A stretch of DNA of 64,000 nucleotides from Verrucomicrobiaceae bacterium (GCA_027484445.1 JAIXSY010000020.1:1-64000); one strand, 5' to 3'; shown: positions 40,726 to 50,575, counted from the first letter of the stretch. Notes: generated by a model not told the origin, from the sequence alone. Translations and numbers: made by a program.

Positions 40726-41625
40726 ATGGAACTGCGACACTTGCGCTACTTCATCGCAATCGCTGAGGAACTGAGCTTTTCCCGGGCGGCGAGGCGACTG
40801 AACCTGTCCCAGCCGCCGCTGAGCCAGCAGATCCTGGATCTGGAGCGGGAGCTAGGGGTGCGTCTGTTCGAGCGTGGGCCGCGCAAAGTGCGGCTGACCC
40901 ACGCGGGCGAGGCCTTTTTGGCAGAGGCACGGGCGACGCTTTCCCAAGCAGACCATGCCGCGCTGACGGCGCAACGGGCGGATCGAGGAGAGGTGGGGCT
41001 GCTGCAGATCGGCTACCTGACCTCGGCGACGAATGCGTGCTTTGCGAAGATCATCCATGAGTTCCGGCAGCTGCACCCGGAGGTGACGCTGGACCTGCGT
41101 GACATGAATGAGGTGGACATGCTGCGGGCGATGCGGGCGGGCTCTCTGCACGCAGCGCTGCTGCGGGCCGTGCCCGAGGATGATGAGCTGGCCGTGACGC
41201 CGCTGTGGACGGATACGCTGAATGTGGCGCTGCCTGCGAAGCACCGGCTGGCACGGCAAAAGCAGGTGAGCTTGCGTGATTTGGCGGGGGAGCCTTTCAT
41301 TCAGCTGAACCCGTCCTTTTACCCCATCGCCAGCCATTGCTTCATGCTGGTGTGTCGGGAGGCCGGATTCATCCCGCGCATCAGTCAGCAGGCAAGCGAT
41401 TACCTGAGCCTGCTCTGGCTGGTGGCCTCTGGGCTAGGCATCGCGGTGGCGACGGATAGCCTGCGGGATCTGCAACGCGATGGGATGGTGTGGAAGCCCC
41501 TGTGCGATGCGACAAAGGCGGCGCGCATGCTGCTGGTGACGAGAAAGGATGAGGCATCACCGACGCTGGTGGCCTTTCGAAAACTGGCCGCGAAATATGA
41601 GCAGCGCCGCGGGCGGCGTGGCTGA
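40726..41625 (+). CDS. LysR-family transcriptional regulator
   Basis: 299 residues. The ATG at 40726 gives the canonical MELRHLRYFIAIAEELSFSRAA start; an upstream in-frame ATG at 40714 is less likely. N-terminal winged HTH (LSQPPLSQQILDLERELGVRLFER) and a C-terminal periplasmic-binding-like effector domain (RGEVGLLQIGYL; LVASGLGIAVATDS) are present. It resembles the CatM/BenM/AlsR-type subgroup by its MELRHLRYF beginning. The preceding esterase gene on the same strand is a possible target or operon partner. Confidence 0.93.
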   Translation: MELRHLRYFIAIAEELSFSRAARRLNLSQPPLSQQILDLERELGVRLFERGPRKVRLTHAGEAFLAEARATLSQADHAALTAQRADRGEVGLLQIGYLTSATNACFAKIIHEFRQLHPEVTLDLRDMNEVDMLRAMRAGSLHAALLRAVPEDDELAVTPLWTDTLNVALPAKHRLARQKQVSLRDLAGEPFIQLNPSFYPIASHCFMLVCREAGFIPRISQQASDYLSLLWLVASGLGIAVATDSLRDLQRDGMVWKPLCDATKAARMLLVTRKDEASPTLVAFRKLAAKYEQRRGRRG

Positions 41626-41666
41626 TCCGGCGCTGGTGGGGAAAAGGCGGATGTGGGATGCAGGGG

Positions 41667-42410
41667 TCAGGATTTGCCGCCGAAGGGCCAGGCGGACATG
41701 AGCCAGATGCTGGGGGTGTGGTTGGCCTCCCACTTGTCGCCGCCCCGGCGCTGGATGGTCTGCTCCATGAAGCCGATCTCGAGGCGCGTGGTGGGCGTGA
41801 TTTTGTGTCCGATGCCAATGAAGGCACGGTTTTGATCGAAGTGGTTTTTGAGGATGTTGCCGCCAAAGTTCAGAAAGACTTCGTTCCAGAGGGCGAGGTA
41901 GGTTTTCTTGTCAGACGTGAGCGGGATGCTGGTGCGCAGCATGTAGCGGATGCGGTTTTCCATGCGCCAGTTGTCGAGCTCGCCCTGGCGGTTTTGCTGC
42001 TCGATCCAGCGCTGCTCGAGGCGTAGCCGGTGCGTCCATTCGAGGCCGAGGGCCTGCCTCTTGTAGGTGAGCTGCTCCCAGATGCGATGCTCGTCGAACT
42101 CCTGAGCGACGGGGAGATCGCCATAGGGGTAAGTTTTGACATAACCATAACCGGCACTGACGGAGAGTGTGGGGCTGAGGGTGTAGTTGAGGCCAGGGCG
42201 GATGAGGAGCTGCTGCCATTCGTCACCCCAGTCTTCACGGCGATTTTGCACCTCCAGGTGCAGACCCCAGGGACTGTTGAAGAGGGTGTGGTCCCCGACG
42301 TAGTTCCACCAGAAGTTGTAATTGTCAGCGTGCTGATCAGCAGCGCGCACGGGGCTAGGGCTGATCGCGTGGACCAGAAGCAGAAGGGTGAGGAGGAGGG
42401 TTTGTTTCAT
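41667..42410 (-). CDS. DUF2490 outer-membrane-type protein
   Basis: 247 residues with a signal peptide (MKQTLLLTLLLLVHAISPS). The mature protein alternates aromatic/hydrophobic and polar residues as in a small beta-barrel (WWNYVGDHTLFNSPWGLHLEVQNR, LNYTLSPTLSVSAGYGYVKTYPYGD, RLEQRWIEQQ), which fits DUF2490. Function unknown; outer-membrane location expected. It converges on the LysR gene and diverges from the PLP-enzyme gene. Confidence 0.85.
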   Translation of the reverse strand: MKQTLLLTLLLLVHAISPSPVRAADQHADNYNFWWNYVGDHTLFNSPWGLHLEVQNRREDWGDEWQQLLIRPGLNYTLSPTLSVSAGYGYVKTYPYGDLPVAQEFDEHRIWEQLTYKRQALGLEWTHRLRLEQRWIEQQNRQGELDNWRMENRIRYMLRTSIPLTSDKKTYLALWNEVFLNFGGNILKNHFDQNRAFIGIGHKITPTTRLEIGFMEQTIQRRGGDKWEANHTPSIWLMSAWPFGGKS

Positions 42411-42580
42411 GACAAAGGCCTGGAGGGGGGTAGCGCAAGAATCAGGCAGACGCGGCTGAAGATTCCCATCCCTTTCGCAGGGGATAAATGCGGGTGCAGC
42501 TAGGGCAGGGCGGCGACAGCCGGTGCATTCTTCCGCTGGCGTCTGGACGTGGGCGTGATACAGCCAGCGGCTCTTGGTTC

Positions 42581-44065
42581 ATGAGCGATCTTCTCCACCA
42601 CCCTCTCTGGCAGGCTGATAGCCTGGGCTCTCCACTGCCGGATGATGAATTCGGCGTCAGTGTCAGCCTTCCTCTGTGGCGGCATGTGATTGGCTATGAG
42701 GAAAAGGACCCGGAAGTGCTGTCGAAGTTCCGCTCGGGCTATCCACGCTTTTGCTGCCCGCCTGCGGTGGGCGAGCTGTTCGTGCGTGCGGAGCAGGAGC
42801 TGGCGGCGACTGGTGAGCGCTGCTTGGTTTTTCCGCGCTTGGTTCATGCGCAGCGCTGCGTGGAGTTCATGGCGCGCGATGGCTTCGACGGTCGCGCCGA
42901 GACCTGGCGTGCGGGGCTGGGTGTTGCGATCTTTCCTGAGGCAGCTCATGCCAAGGCACGTTCGTTTTGGCGATTCTGTGGCGAGATCGTGAGCACACGA
43001 CAGGCCTGCGATGTGCTGGAGCGACTGCCGACGACCGTGACAGAAGCAGAAGGCGTGAAGGCCACGCAGACGCTGCGCGCTAGGCTGGCTGAGCTTTACG
43101 GGCAGCAGCCAGAAGATGTGTTCCTTTTCCCCTCTGGCATGGCGGCGAACTACGCCGTGCACCGGATGCTGACCACGCTCTTTCCCGGGCGCAAAACCGC
43201 GCAGCTCGACTTCCCCTACGTGGATGTGCTGAAGCTACAGCAGATCTTCGGATCAGGCGCTCACTTCCTGCCGCTGCTGTGCCCTGAGGAGTACGAGACG
43301 CTGCACACGCTACTGCGGCAGGAACCGCTGGCAGGTCTGTTCTGTGAAGTGCCGAGCAATCCACTGCTGCGCTGCGTGGATCTGGAGCGCCTGCTGGCCC
43401 TGCGTGCGCAGACCCAGCCCAGAACACCGATCATCGCAGACGACACGATCTCCACCGTGGCCCATGCGGATGCGATGCGCGTGGCAGATGTGGTGACGAC
43501 CAGCTTAACCAAAAGCTTCTCAGGGGCTGGAGATGTGCTGGCAGGCAGTGTCGTGCTGAATCGCCGTGGGCAACACCATGCGGCCTTTTCTGCCTTCCTG
43601 CGGGAGCACGCTGACCACACGCTGTGGCGTGGTGATGCGGTGGCGCTGGAGGAGAACAGCCGGACCTTTGTCAGCCGTGCGCAGCGGATGAGCCAACATG
43701 CGCTGGCATTGGCGACCTGGCTGAAGGCACACCCCAAGGTGGAAAAGGTCTGGCATGCGCGTGAAGAGGGCGGTGTGGGCTATGAATTCATCCGCCGAGA
43801 AGGCGGTGGCTACGGGTGCCTGTTCTCCTTCCTGCTAAAGGATGCCGCAAAGACGAGTGCTGCCTTTTACGATGCGCTGCGGGTCTGCAAAGGTCCCAGC
43901 CTTGGCACGAACTTCACCCTGGTCTGCCCTTACACCTTACTCGCGCACTACGATGAACTGGACTGGGCTGCCTCCTGCGGAGTGCCTGCGCATTTGATTC
44001 GTGTCTCAGCAGGGCTGGAAGATGAAGCTGATTTGATCCGTCGTTTTGCGGAAGCCCTGGGCTGA
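42581..44065 (+). CDS. Cystathionine gamma-synthase-like PLP enzyme
   Basis: 494 residues from the ATG at 42581, much longer than bacterial MetB (~390). The C-terminal ~350 residues carry the Cys/Met-metabolism fold: FLFPSGMAANYAVHR, LFCEVPSNPLLRCVDLERL, IIADDTISTVAHAD and the PLP-Lys in TTSLTKSFSGAGDVLAGS. The ~150-residue N-terminal extension (LPLWRHVIGYEEKDPEVLSKFRSGYPRF) matches the layout of fungal-type cystathionine gamma-synthases, which make cystathionine from O-acylhomoserine and cysteine. No SAM riboswitch was recognised upstream. Confidence 0.85.
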   Translation: MSDLLHHPLWQADSLGSPLPDDEFGVSVSLPLWRHVIGYEEKDPEVLSKFRSGYPRFCCPPAVGELFVRAEQELAATGERCLVFPRLVHAQRCVEFMARDGFDGRAETWRAGLGVAIFPEAAHAKARSFWRFCGEIVSTRQACDVLERLPTTVTEAEGVKATQTLRARLAELYGQQPEDVFLFPSGMAANYAVHRMLTTLFPGRKTAQLDFPYVDVLKLQQIFGSGAHFLPLLCPEEYETLHTLLRQEPLAGLFCEVPSNPLLRCVDLERLLALRAQTQPRTPIIADDTISTVAHADAMRVADVVTTSLTKSFSGAGDVLAGSVVLNRRGQHHAAFSAFLREHADHTLWRGDAVALEENSRTFVSRAQRMSQHALALATWLKAHPKVEKVWHAREEGGVGYEFIRREGGGYGCLFSFLLKDAAKTSAAFYDALRVCKGPSLGTNFTLVCPYTLLAHYDELDWAASCGVPAHLIRVSAGLEDEADLIRRFAEALG

Positions 44066-44110
44066 GAGAACCGTGTTGCCGCGATTCGTTTTCCAGCCAA
44101 AGCTGACTTC

Positions 44111-45511
44111 ATGAAGGTTGTGCCCCTGCTCATCACTGCCGCGCTGCTATCTGCGCCTGGGCTGATGGGGGCATCTCGCTTGTGGACGAATGCAGCGGGC
44201 AAAACCCTGCAAGCTGAATTCTGCGGCATCGAGCAAACGCAAGTGCGGTTACGCCTGGCGGATGGCAATCAAGTGCTCGTGCCACTAGCGCAACTGTCCG
44301 CTGAGGATCAAAGCTGGCTTCAAAACCAGTCTCCCAGCGCTGTATCCGGCCCACAACGGATGCCAGAGACGGTCAAAGAGACATTGCTGAACGCGGACAT
44401 CCGTGCAATGGTGGAAAAGCCGCAGAATTACGTTTACGAGTCAGCCCACTTCCGATTTCGAACAACGGAAAAACTTGGCACGGCCCTGCTGAAGGATGTG
44501 TCTCGCGCCTTTGAGAGCACCTATGAACTGGTTCGACAGATGCCCTGGGGCATCCAACCCAAGCCGGAAGAGGGCCGAACCAAGTTTGAGGCCGTGCTGC
44601 ATGTGAATCGTGAAGCTTATCTGCAAACCGGAGCACCGACTTGGTCGTCAGGCATCTACTCGCTGAAGGACAAGGTCTTCCACATCCCCTACGAGGAAAT
44701 CGGTGTGGCGGGGAATGCTGGTGCCTCTGGCTACTTCCGCAAAGGTGCCATCAACAACGACACCATCACCCACGAGATCACGCACCAGATGATGCACGCG
44801 CTGGTGCCCTGCATGCCTATCTGGCTGGTGGAAGGCTTGGCAGAATACACGAGCCAGATGCCCTATCGGAACGGCGAATTTCGCGTGGCTGAAGATGGGA
44901 GCGTCTTTCAGCCCAAGTCCCGCCGGACCCGAGGCCTGATGGCACGTCTCGCCCCCAAGGCGTCGTGGCTCGGGGTCAAGGAAACCTGGGAACTGAAACG
45001 CAGCATCGCTGACCTACCAGACTCACTTTCAGCCAATGGCTTCACGCTGGCTCAAACGCTGGGGGATCGCTATCATTCGAGCCATGTGCTGGCCTACTTT
45101 TTCGTGCGTGACCTCAATGGCCAGCCCCTGCGAAGATTCCTGGAAGCCATCCAAGCCGAGGCACCAAAGTGGCAGGCCTTTGGGAAAGAACTGGCGGCCT
45201 ATCAAACGGAACTGGAGAAGCTGCGCCCAGCCTTTGAAACCTACGAAAGCGAGCTGGCCGATTTTTTAAAGCTACCCGAAGTAACGAAGCTGCCCGACGG
45301 ACGCATTGCCTACCCCGCGACGCTGACGCCGCCCAGTCCACCTCCTCAAGTTCCGAAACCCCCACTCCCCCCGGATGGCACGTCCCCCGACCGGCTGGTG
45401 GAAAAGCATCTAGACCTCTTGCTGAATGGTCGCAGCTTGGAAGAAGTGGAATCGCAGTGCCGAGCTCTCTTTGCCAAACTAGGCTATGCCCTTGAGGCTG
45501 GCAGGGAATGA
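44111..45511 (+). CDS. Secreted SHD1-domain protein with gluzincin-like metallopeptidase motif
   Basis: 466 residues with signal peptide (MKVVPLLITAALLSAPGLMGA). Residues ~22-75 are an SLA1-homology domain 1 (SRLWTNAAGKTLQAEF, VRLRLADGNQVLVPLAQLSAEDQ), which binds peptides. A middle domain has THEITHQMMHA (HExxH) with VEGLAEY about 25 residues later, the spacing of gluzincin peptidases. The last ~60 residues contain a Pro-rich linker and a helical segment. The full zinc set (H, H, E) is present, so it is probably a periplasmic or extracellular peptidase; the substrate is unknown. Confidence 0.8.
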   Translation: MKVVPLLITAALLSAPGLMGASRLWTNAAGKTLQAEFCGIEQTQVRLRLADGNQVLVPLAQLSAEDQSWLQNQSPSAVSGPQRMPETVKETLLNADIRAMVEKPQNYVYESAHFRFRTTEKLGTALLKDVSRAFESTYELVRQMPWGIQPKPEEGRTKFEAVLHVNREAYLQTGAPTWSSGIYSLKDKVFHIPYEEIGVAGNAGASGYFRKGAINNDTITHEITHQMMHALVPCMPIWLVEGLAEYTSQMPYRNGEFRVAEDGSVFQPKSRRTRGLMARLAPKASWLGVKETWELKRSIADLPDSLSANGFTLAQTLGDRYHSSHVLAYFFVRDLNGQPLRRFLEAIQAEAPKWQAFGKELAAYQTELEKLRPAFETYESELADFLKLPEVTKLPDGRIAYPATLTPPSPPPQVPKPPLPPDGTSPDRLVEKHLDLLLNGRSLEEVESQCRALFAKLGYALEAGRE

Positions 45512-45568
45512 GTGCGTGAGATGATTTGCTGCTGGGCATGGGGCGACTTTCGTGCACACTTTGCCCTC

Positions 45569-46522
45569 ATGATGTCTGCCCCACTCCGATCTCGCCCCAC
45601 TGCCAGCCTTCGGCGCTTTATGGATGAAGTGGGCACGGTGGATCGCGTGGGAGTCGAGGAACGTGTGACCAAGTACACCACACGAAGTCTGAAAAAGCAG
45701 GCCAAACAGTTCGGTCTAAAGTTAGCGGTCTCCATGGTGGACCTGACGACCCTGGAAGGAAAAGACACCCCTGGGAAAGTGAGGGCGCTGTGCCACAAAG
45801 CGATGATGCCCCTAGCGACTGAAGATGTGCCACAGGTCGCGGCGGTCTGTGTGTATCCCTCTCTCGTTCGTTCTGCCAGGGAGACACTTGGCAAGAACAC
45901 AAAGGTGCGCATCGCCTCCGTCGCTACAGCCTTTCCTAGCGGGCAAGCACCCCTCAAGACACGTCTCGCGGAAGTGCGCTCGGCAGTCGAGCACGGTGCT
46001 GATGAGGTGGACATGGTGATCAATCGTGGAGCCTACCTGCGAGGAGAGTTGAGCCTCGTGCAGGATGAAATCGCTGCCGTGGTGGAGGCCTGCGGCCAGG
46101 CCTCCTTGAAGGTCATCCTCGAAGTCAGTGAGCTAGAAACCTATGACCACATCCGCGCAGCCAGTTTCTTGGCCATGCAGGTCATACGTCCAGGTGACTT
46201 CATCAAAACCAGCACGGGAAAGACCTCATCCAACGCTACCTTGGGAAACAACCAGGTGATGATCGAAGCCATTCGTGACCATTACCTAGCCACAGGCGTC
46301 GAAATCGGGATGAAACCCGCCGGTGGCATTCGGACGGCCAAGCAGGCCCTGCAGTTCCTCATCGCTGTGAAAGAAACCCTGGGAGACAGCTGGCTAAGAC
46401 CGCAGCGCTACCGATTTGGGGCCTCTGCCCTGCTGAATGATCTGCTGCGGCAGCTGGAAAAAGAACGCACCGGCGTCTATCAGGCCCCGTGGGCTTTCAG
46501 CGAGGCCAGCGAAGGCTACTGA
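45569..46522 (+). CDS. deoC: Deoxyribose-phosphate aldolase
   Basis: 317 residues from the ATG at 45569 (a second ATG follows directly). DeoC cleaves 2-deoxyribose-5-phosphate to acetaldehyde and glyceraldehyde-3-phosphate. Class I aldolase signatures are present: AAVCVYPSLVR, VDMVINRGAYLRG, LKVILEVSELET, the Schiff-base Lys in DFIKTSTGK and KPAGGIRT with the second Lys. The N-terminal ~60 residues are a common extension in this clade. No deoD/deoA neighbours. Confidence 0.95.
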   Translation: MMSAPLRSRPTASLRRFMDEVGTVDRVGVEERVTKYTTRSLKKQAKQFGLKLAVSMVDLTTLEGKDTPGKVRALCHKAMMPLATEDVPQVAAVCVYPSLVRSARETLGKNTKVRIASVATAFPSGQAPLKTRLAEVRSAVEHGADEVDMVINRGAYLRGELSLVQDEIAAVVEACGQASLKVILEVSELETYDHIRAASFLAMQVIRPGDFIKTSTGKTSSNATLGNNQVMIEAIRDHYLATGVEIGMKPAGGIRTAKQALQFLIAVKETLGDSWLRPQRYRFGASALLNDLLRQLEKERTGVYQAPWAFSEASEGY

Positions 46523-46585
46523 AGTGTGGAAAATGAGATCTTGCCTTGTGCCCTGAGCGTGCAGAATTTTCGGGCATCATCTTTT

Positions 46586-47269
46586 ATGAAAAAACCTCTC
46601 TATCTTTTCGCTTTCCTGGCCTCCAGCCTCAGCTCGGCTTTGGCCAATCCTGAAATTCCTGCAGCGGTGAGCCGTAGCTTTGGCAGCGCCATCGCAGGGA
46701 ACATCCTACTGATCAAAGGAACGGCTGCCACGGCTGAGCCCTCCGAATGGACCATTTACGCGCTAGATGCGTTTCGTCCCCAAGAGCAACTGCGCATCAA
46801 AGCCAGCCTGGACGCAGGTGGCTGGAAGGCCGAACCCGCAGGTGCTGGCCAAAAAGTCCTCTCCCCAGCCCCCACACGTCCGGTGGATTTTAGCCGACTG
46901 AGAGTTCGCAGTGCAGAAGCCCGGGTCACAGCGGCGAAGGCTGCCGCGCTAGCGCAGGTGACCTTTTCCCAAATCGACTATCAATTGGCATCAAACCCGG
47001 GCACGGGTGCTCCCGAATGGGGCATGGCATTGCTAGATGAAACTGGACACGAATGTGGCTTTGTGGTCGCCTCAGGCGAAACAGGTGCCTTGATTTTCCA
47101 AGATTGGACACCCAAGATCGGTGCCAACGCCCCACTCGCGAATGCCCAGCCTGGAAGCGATGGTGAACGTGCCGCACGAGCTGTGAAAAAGGCAGCCCGC
47201 AAAGCCTGGAACTGGACTGATCGCGCACGCACCGAAACCAAAGGTTTTTTCCGCGAACTGTTCCGCTAA
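46586..47269 (+). CDS. Small exported protein, function unknown
   Basis: 227 residues from the ATG at 46586 with a signal peptide (MKKPLYLFAFLASSLSSALA). The mature protein is compact alpha/beta (WTIYALDAFRPQEQLRI; VTFSQIDYQLASNP; PEWGMALLDETG; VVASGETGALIFQDW) with a basic C-terminal helix (AVKKAARKAWNWTDRAR). No named domain recognised. The gene follows deoC by 63 bp on the same strand. Confidence 0.7.
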   Translation: MKKPLYLFAFLASSLSSALANPEIPAAVSRSFGSAIAGNILLIKGTAATAEPSEWTIYALDAFRPQEQLRIKASLDAGGWKAEPAGAGQKVLSPAPTRPVDFSRLRVRSAEARVTAAKAAALAQVTFSQIDYQLASNPGTGAPEWGMALLDETGHECGFVVASGETGALIFQDWTPKIGANAPLANAQPGSDGERAARAVKKAARKAWNWTDRARTETKGFFRELFR

Positions 47270-47447
47270 AGTGCATGATCGAGTGAGCGCGAGCCATCAC
47301 CAAAGCAGATTCGATCCCCTTTTGCCCCTTCGCAGCGGATTGATAACGCCCATATTCCACCTTGACGCGTAGAGAGCTGACCGGCATTACTGGACTTTCG
47401 TGCGCGCCTACGTGCACACGCCTCTCGAGAATATCTCTTCCCTGCTT

Positions 47448-49856
47448 ATGTCCGGTGCCCTACTCCCGAAAAAGTCCGCATTATGCGTGCTGCTGCTGAC
47501 CGCAGCGACTAGCGCTTGCTCCGTCTCATCGGTCATCGCCCAAGTTGCCATGGAATCCCCAGCAGCCTCCGGCAAAAGAATCGTCAAAGATGTCGAAGTG
47601 GTCTTCAAGGGCGCAGCCACGCTCGATCCCAATCGAGTACGTGCACAAATGTCAACGCGCGTAGGGGAAACTTACACCGATGAATCCGTTGAGCGTGACA
47701 TTCGCACTCTCTATGCCACCGGAGCCGTGGAGAACGTGGATATTCAGGCGGTGAATGCCCCGGGCGGGGTAAAAGTCGTTGTGACTCTTTCTGGCCGTGG
47801 AGCAATCGGTGAAATCAACTTCCTCGGCAACGCTGCTTTTGATAACAAAAAACTTCGTGAGGAAATCGAGGTCGCAGCAGGTGATCCCGTGGACGACGCA
47901 AAACTAACAGCAGCTCAGCAGAAAATCCGCGAGCTTTATGAGAAGAAAGGATTTTCCGATGTTCTCATCACGTATGATGTGGTCCCCTCTAGCAAGGAAG
48001 GCTTTTCCAGCGTGCTATTCAAAATCGAAGAAGGCGCGCGCGGTTTAATCGGTGAAATCCGCTTCGAGGGCAACAACGCTATCAGCTCACGGAAACTGAA
48101 GGCCAAGATCAAGAGTAAGGAGCGAACCTTCTATCGTCTTTGGGGCAAAGCTGGCAAACTCGACAATCAAACCCTGATCGATGATGTGACGGCCATCCAA
48201 GAAGCTTATCAAGATGAGGGTTATGTCTATGTGAAAGTCGGTTACCGTCGTGAACCACTGGACGAAAAGAGCACCGCTCTCATTTTCGAAATCAACGAAG
48301 GCAACAAATACGATGTAGCCTCTGTGGAACTCAAAGGCATCACCATCTTCACCAAAGATGAGCTGACTCCCGCGATTTTGACCGAAGCGGGTTACACTTA
48401 CTCAGGCACCGATGTGAAGGGCGATGAAAAGATGATCCGCGACTATTATGGCTCACGCGGATACGCAGACGCCAGCGTGGACACCCAACTGACAGATGCA
48501 GGCCCAGGCAAACTGAATGTGATCTACAACGTCAGTGAGGGGTCGAAGTCCTTCATCCGCAAGGTCAACATCAGCGGCAACGTCAAAACCAAAGATGAAG
48601 TCATTCGTCGTGAACTTCCCTTCTCTCCAGGAGATCCACTGAATACCGTGCAGCTAGAAGCCGCCCAGACCACCCTCGAAAACATGAACTATTTCGAGAC
48701 CAAAGGCGAAGCAAACCCGCTGACCATTCGTCCGATCGACACCGAAGTGGCTGGATTCAAAGATGTAGAAGTCAGCGTCACCGAGAAACCCACCGGTTCC
48801 GTGAACTTTGGTGCAGGTTTCAGTTCGGTAGATAGCTTGGTCGGCTTTGTCGATGTGACCCAAACCAACTTCGACATCTCAGACTGGCAAGACTTCCGCG
48901 GAGCAGGTCAGCGCTTTAACCTGAACCTGCGCTATGGTCTTCGCACCTCATCATTCAACACCAGCTGGACTGAGCCCTGGTTTTTGGGACAAAAACTGGC
49001 TCTGACCGTCAGCCTGTTCTATCAAAACCTGTTTTACCTCTCGAACCGCTACGACCAAATCAACGTGGGGGCGTCCGTTGGGTTGCGTAAACCCATCGGG
49101 AAACATGCTTTCATCGAAGGAACCTATAGCCTACAGCAAACGACCATTGATGTGGACATGGGAAGCAAAGATGACTCTACCCAAGTGCTTCGTGATGAAG
49201 ACGGCGACTACCTCGTGAGTAAGTTTGAACTCAACTACGTGCATGATACTCGTGATAGCGTTTTCATTACCCGCAAAGGTCACAAATTCGAAGCTGGGTT
49301 GATGGCTTCCGGCCTGGGTGGTGATGTCGAAGTTTATGGTGCCAACATCGGGGGTCAGCAATTCTTCAGCCTTCCCGGAGATACTATCCTTAGCTTTGAA
49401 GGTATGGCGCGCTGGGTGGACAACTGGGGTGGAGATCGAGTGCCCATCTTTGAACGTCAATTCCTAGGCGGTGCCTACAACCTCAGAGGCTTTGACTTCC
49501 GCGAAGCAGGTCCAAAAGACAGCGTCGGCGAGCAAGTGGGCGGTAATGTATCCCTGTTTGGCTCCGTCGAAGTTTCCTTCCCGATCATCGAGAAAGTGCG
49601 CGGTGCTTTCTTCTGGGATGTCGGCATGATTCAGTCGGATGTTGAGGCCGCGAGTGGCAGCACTGGAGGAATCCGCAATGGCGGTCCCATCATTGGCGAT
49701 GGAGAAATCTACTCCAACGTAGGCATCGGTGTTCGACTCTTCTTGCCTGTGGGTCCCATCCGTCTCGACTTGGGGCTTCCCATCATGAAACCTGCTGAAG
49801 ACGAGTTCGTGGGCAATAGCCCCCGCTTCCAATTCAACATGGGCTACCGTTTCTGA
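47448..49856 (+). CDS. bamA: BamA outer-membrane protein assembly factor
   Basis: 802 residues from the ATG at 47448, followed by a signal-peptide-like stretch (SALCVLLLTAATSACS). Five POTRA domains can be traced by repeating cores (VKDVEVVFKGAATLDPNRV; GEINFLGNAAFDNKKLREEI; GEIRFEGNNAISSRKLKAKI; VASVELKGITIF; RKVNISGNVKTKDEVIRRE). The C-terminal Omp85 barrel has the conserved FLGGAYNLRGFDFRE loop-6-type motif and ends in Phe (FNMGYRF), the sorting signal. It folds and inserts outer-membrane proteins. Followed by skp/ompH and lpxD, the standard order. Confidence 0.96.
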   Translation: MSGALLPKKSALCVLLLTAATSACSVSSVIAQVAMESPAASGKRIVKDVEVVFKGAATLDPNRVRAQMSTRVGETYTDESVERDIRTLYATGAVENVDIQAVNAPGGVKVVVTLSGRGAIGEINFLGNAAFDNKKLREEIEVAAGDPVDDAKLTAAQQKIRELYEKKGFSDVLITYDVVPSSKEGFSSVLFKIEEGARGLIGEIRFEGNNAISSRKLKAKIKSKERTFYRLWGKAGKLDNQTLIDDVTAIQEAYQDEGYVYVKVGYRREPLDEKSTALIFEINEGNKYDVASVELKGITIFTKDELTPAILTEAGYTYSGTDVKGDEKMIRDYYGSRGYADASVDTQLTDAGPGKLNVIYNVSEGSKSFIRKVNISGNVKTKDEVIRRELPFSPGDPLNTVQLEAAQTTLENMNYFETKGEANPLTIRPIDTEVAGFKDVEVSVTEKPTGSVNFGAGFSSVDSLVGFVDVTQTNFDISDWQDFRGAGQRFNLNLRYGLRTSSFNTSWTEPWFLGQKLALTVSLFYQNLFYLSNRYDQINVGASVGLRKPIGKHAFIEGTYSLQQTTIDVDMGSKDDSTQVLRDEDGDYLVSKFELNYVHDTRDSVFITRKGHKFEAGLMASGLGGDVEVYGANIGGQQFFSLPGDTILSFEGMARWVDNWGGDRVPIFERQFLGGAYNLRGFDFREAGPKDSVGEQVGGNVSLFGSVEVSFPIIEKVRGAFFWDVGMIQSDVEAASGSTGGIRNGGPIIGDGEIYSNVGIGVRLFLPVGPIRLDLGLPIMKPAEDEFVGNSPRFQFNMGYRF

Positions 49857-49895
49857 TCTAACCACTTCACTGACTCCTCGCTGTCTTTCTCTACC

Positions 49896-50486
49896 ATGAT
49901 TCGTACTCTCTTCTTCCTGGCCTGTGCCACGGTCTCTCTTCAAGCTGCCGACCTCAAGTTTGGTGTTGTTGACATGTCCAAAGCCTTCTCTGAGTTTTAC
50001 AAGACCAAAGACGCAGCTGATAAATTCAAAGGCAATATCGACAAAGCTCAGAAGGAGATGAATGACCGCTGGTCCGTCTATAAAAACTTGATGACGGACA
50101 TGCAGAAGCTCAAGAAAGAAGCTGGTGATCCTATCCTCACGCCTGATGCTCGTGCAAAAAAGGCAGCTGAGTTCGAAGAGAAAGGCAAAGAGTTACGCTC
50201 CCTTGAACAAGAAATCGGCGAGGCTCAGAATCGTCGCACCAATCAGCTCAAGCAGGAAGACATGCAGATTCGCAAAGGAATCTACGATGAAATTCTTGTC
50301 GTTGTGAGAGACTTGGCCAAGCGCGAATCTTATGACTTTGTTTTCGATAAGTCCGGCATGAGCCTTTCGACCGTGCCGATTCTGATCTACTACAAAGACG
50401 CTGTGGACATCACGGATCAGATCATTCTTGAGCTCAACAAAGCTGCACCTGCCGCGACGGCACCGAAGACCGAAGAGAAAAAGTGA
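49896..50486 (+). CDS. skp: OmpH/Skp-family periplasmic chaperone
   Basis: 196 residues with signal peptide (MIRTLFFLACATVSLQAA). DLKFGVVDMSKAFSEFYKTKDA begins the OmpH fold. A long Lys/Glu-rich coiled coil (~40-130) forms the tentacle arms that hold unfolded outer-membrane proteins. The end (YDFVFDKSGMS, PILIYYKDAVDITDQII) matches the body strands. It lies 39 bp after bamA and precedes a strong terminator. Confidence 0.92.
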   Translation: MIRTLFFLACATVSLQAADLKFGVVDMSKAFSEFYKTKDAADKFKGNIDKAQKEMNDRWSVYKNLMTDMQKLKKEAGDPILTPDARAKKAAEFEEKGKELRSLEQEIGEAQNRRTNQLKQEDMQIRKGIYDEILVVVRDLAKRESYDFVFDKSGMSLSTVPILIYYKDAVDITDQIILELNKAAPAATAPKTEEKK

Positions 50487-50502
50487 CGAAACTTTTAGCG
50501 CC

Positions 50503-50537
50503 AAAGGGCACGCCTCGTCAGGAGGCGTGCCTTTTTC
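50503..50537 (+). terminator. Intrinsic terminator after the bamA-skp unit
   Basis: Perfect 10-bp stem GGCACGCCTC (50507-50516) and GAGGCGTGCC (50522-50531) with a 5-nt loop, followed by TTTTT and preceded by AAA. This is the only textbook Rho-independent terminator seen in the window. It separates skp from lpxD. Confidence 0.92.
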
Positions 50538-50575
50538 TTGCCTACGGCGATTATCTCAAAAATTAATCATTCTCC

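Noticed and set aside
42411..42580. SAM riboswitch upstream of the cystathionine-gamma-synthase-like gene
   Set aside because: No conserved SAM-I core or kink-turn pattern was recognisable in this spacer.
50503..50537. REP-type palindrome
   Set aside because: The T-tract, A-rich 5' side and position after skp fit an intrinsic terminator; there is no GTAG head.
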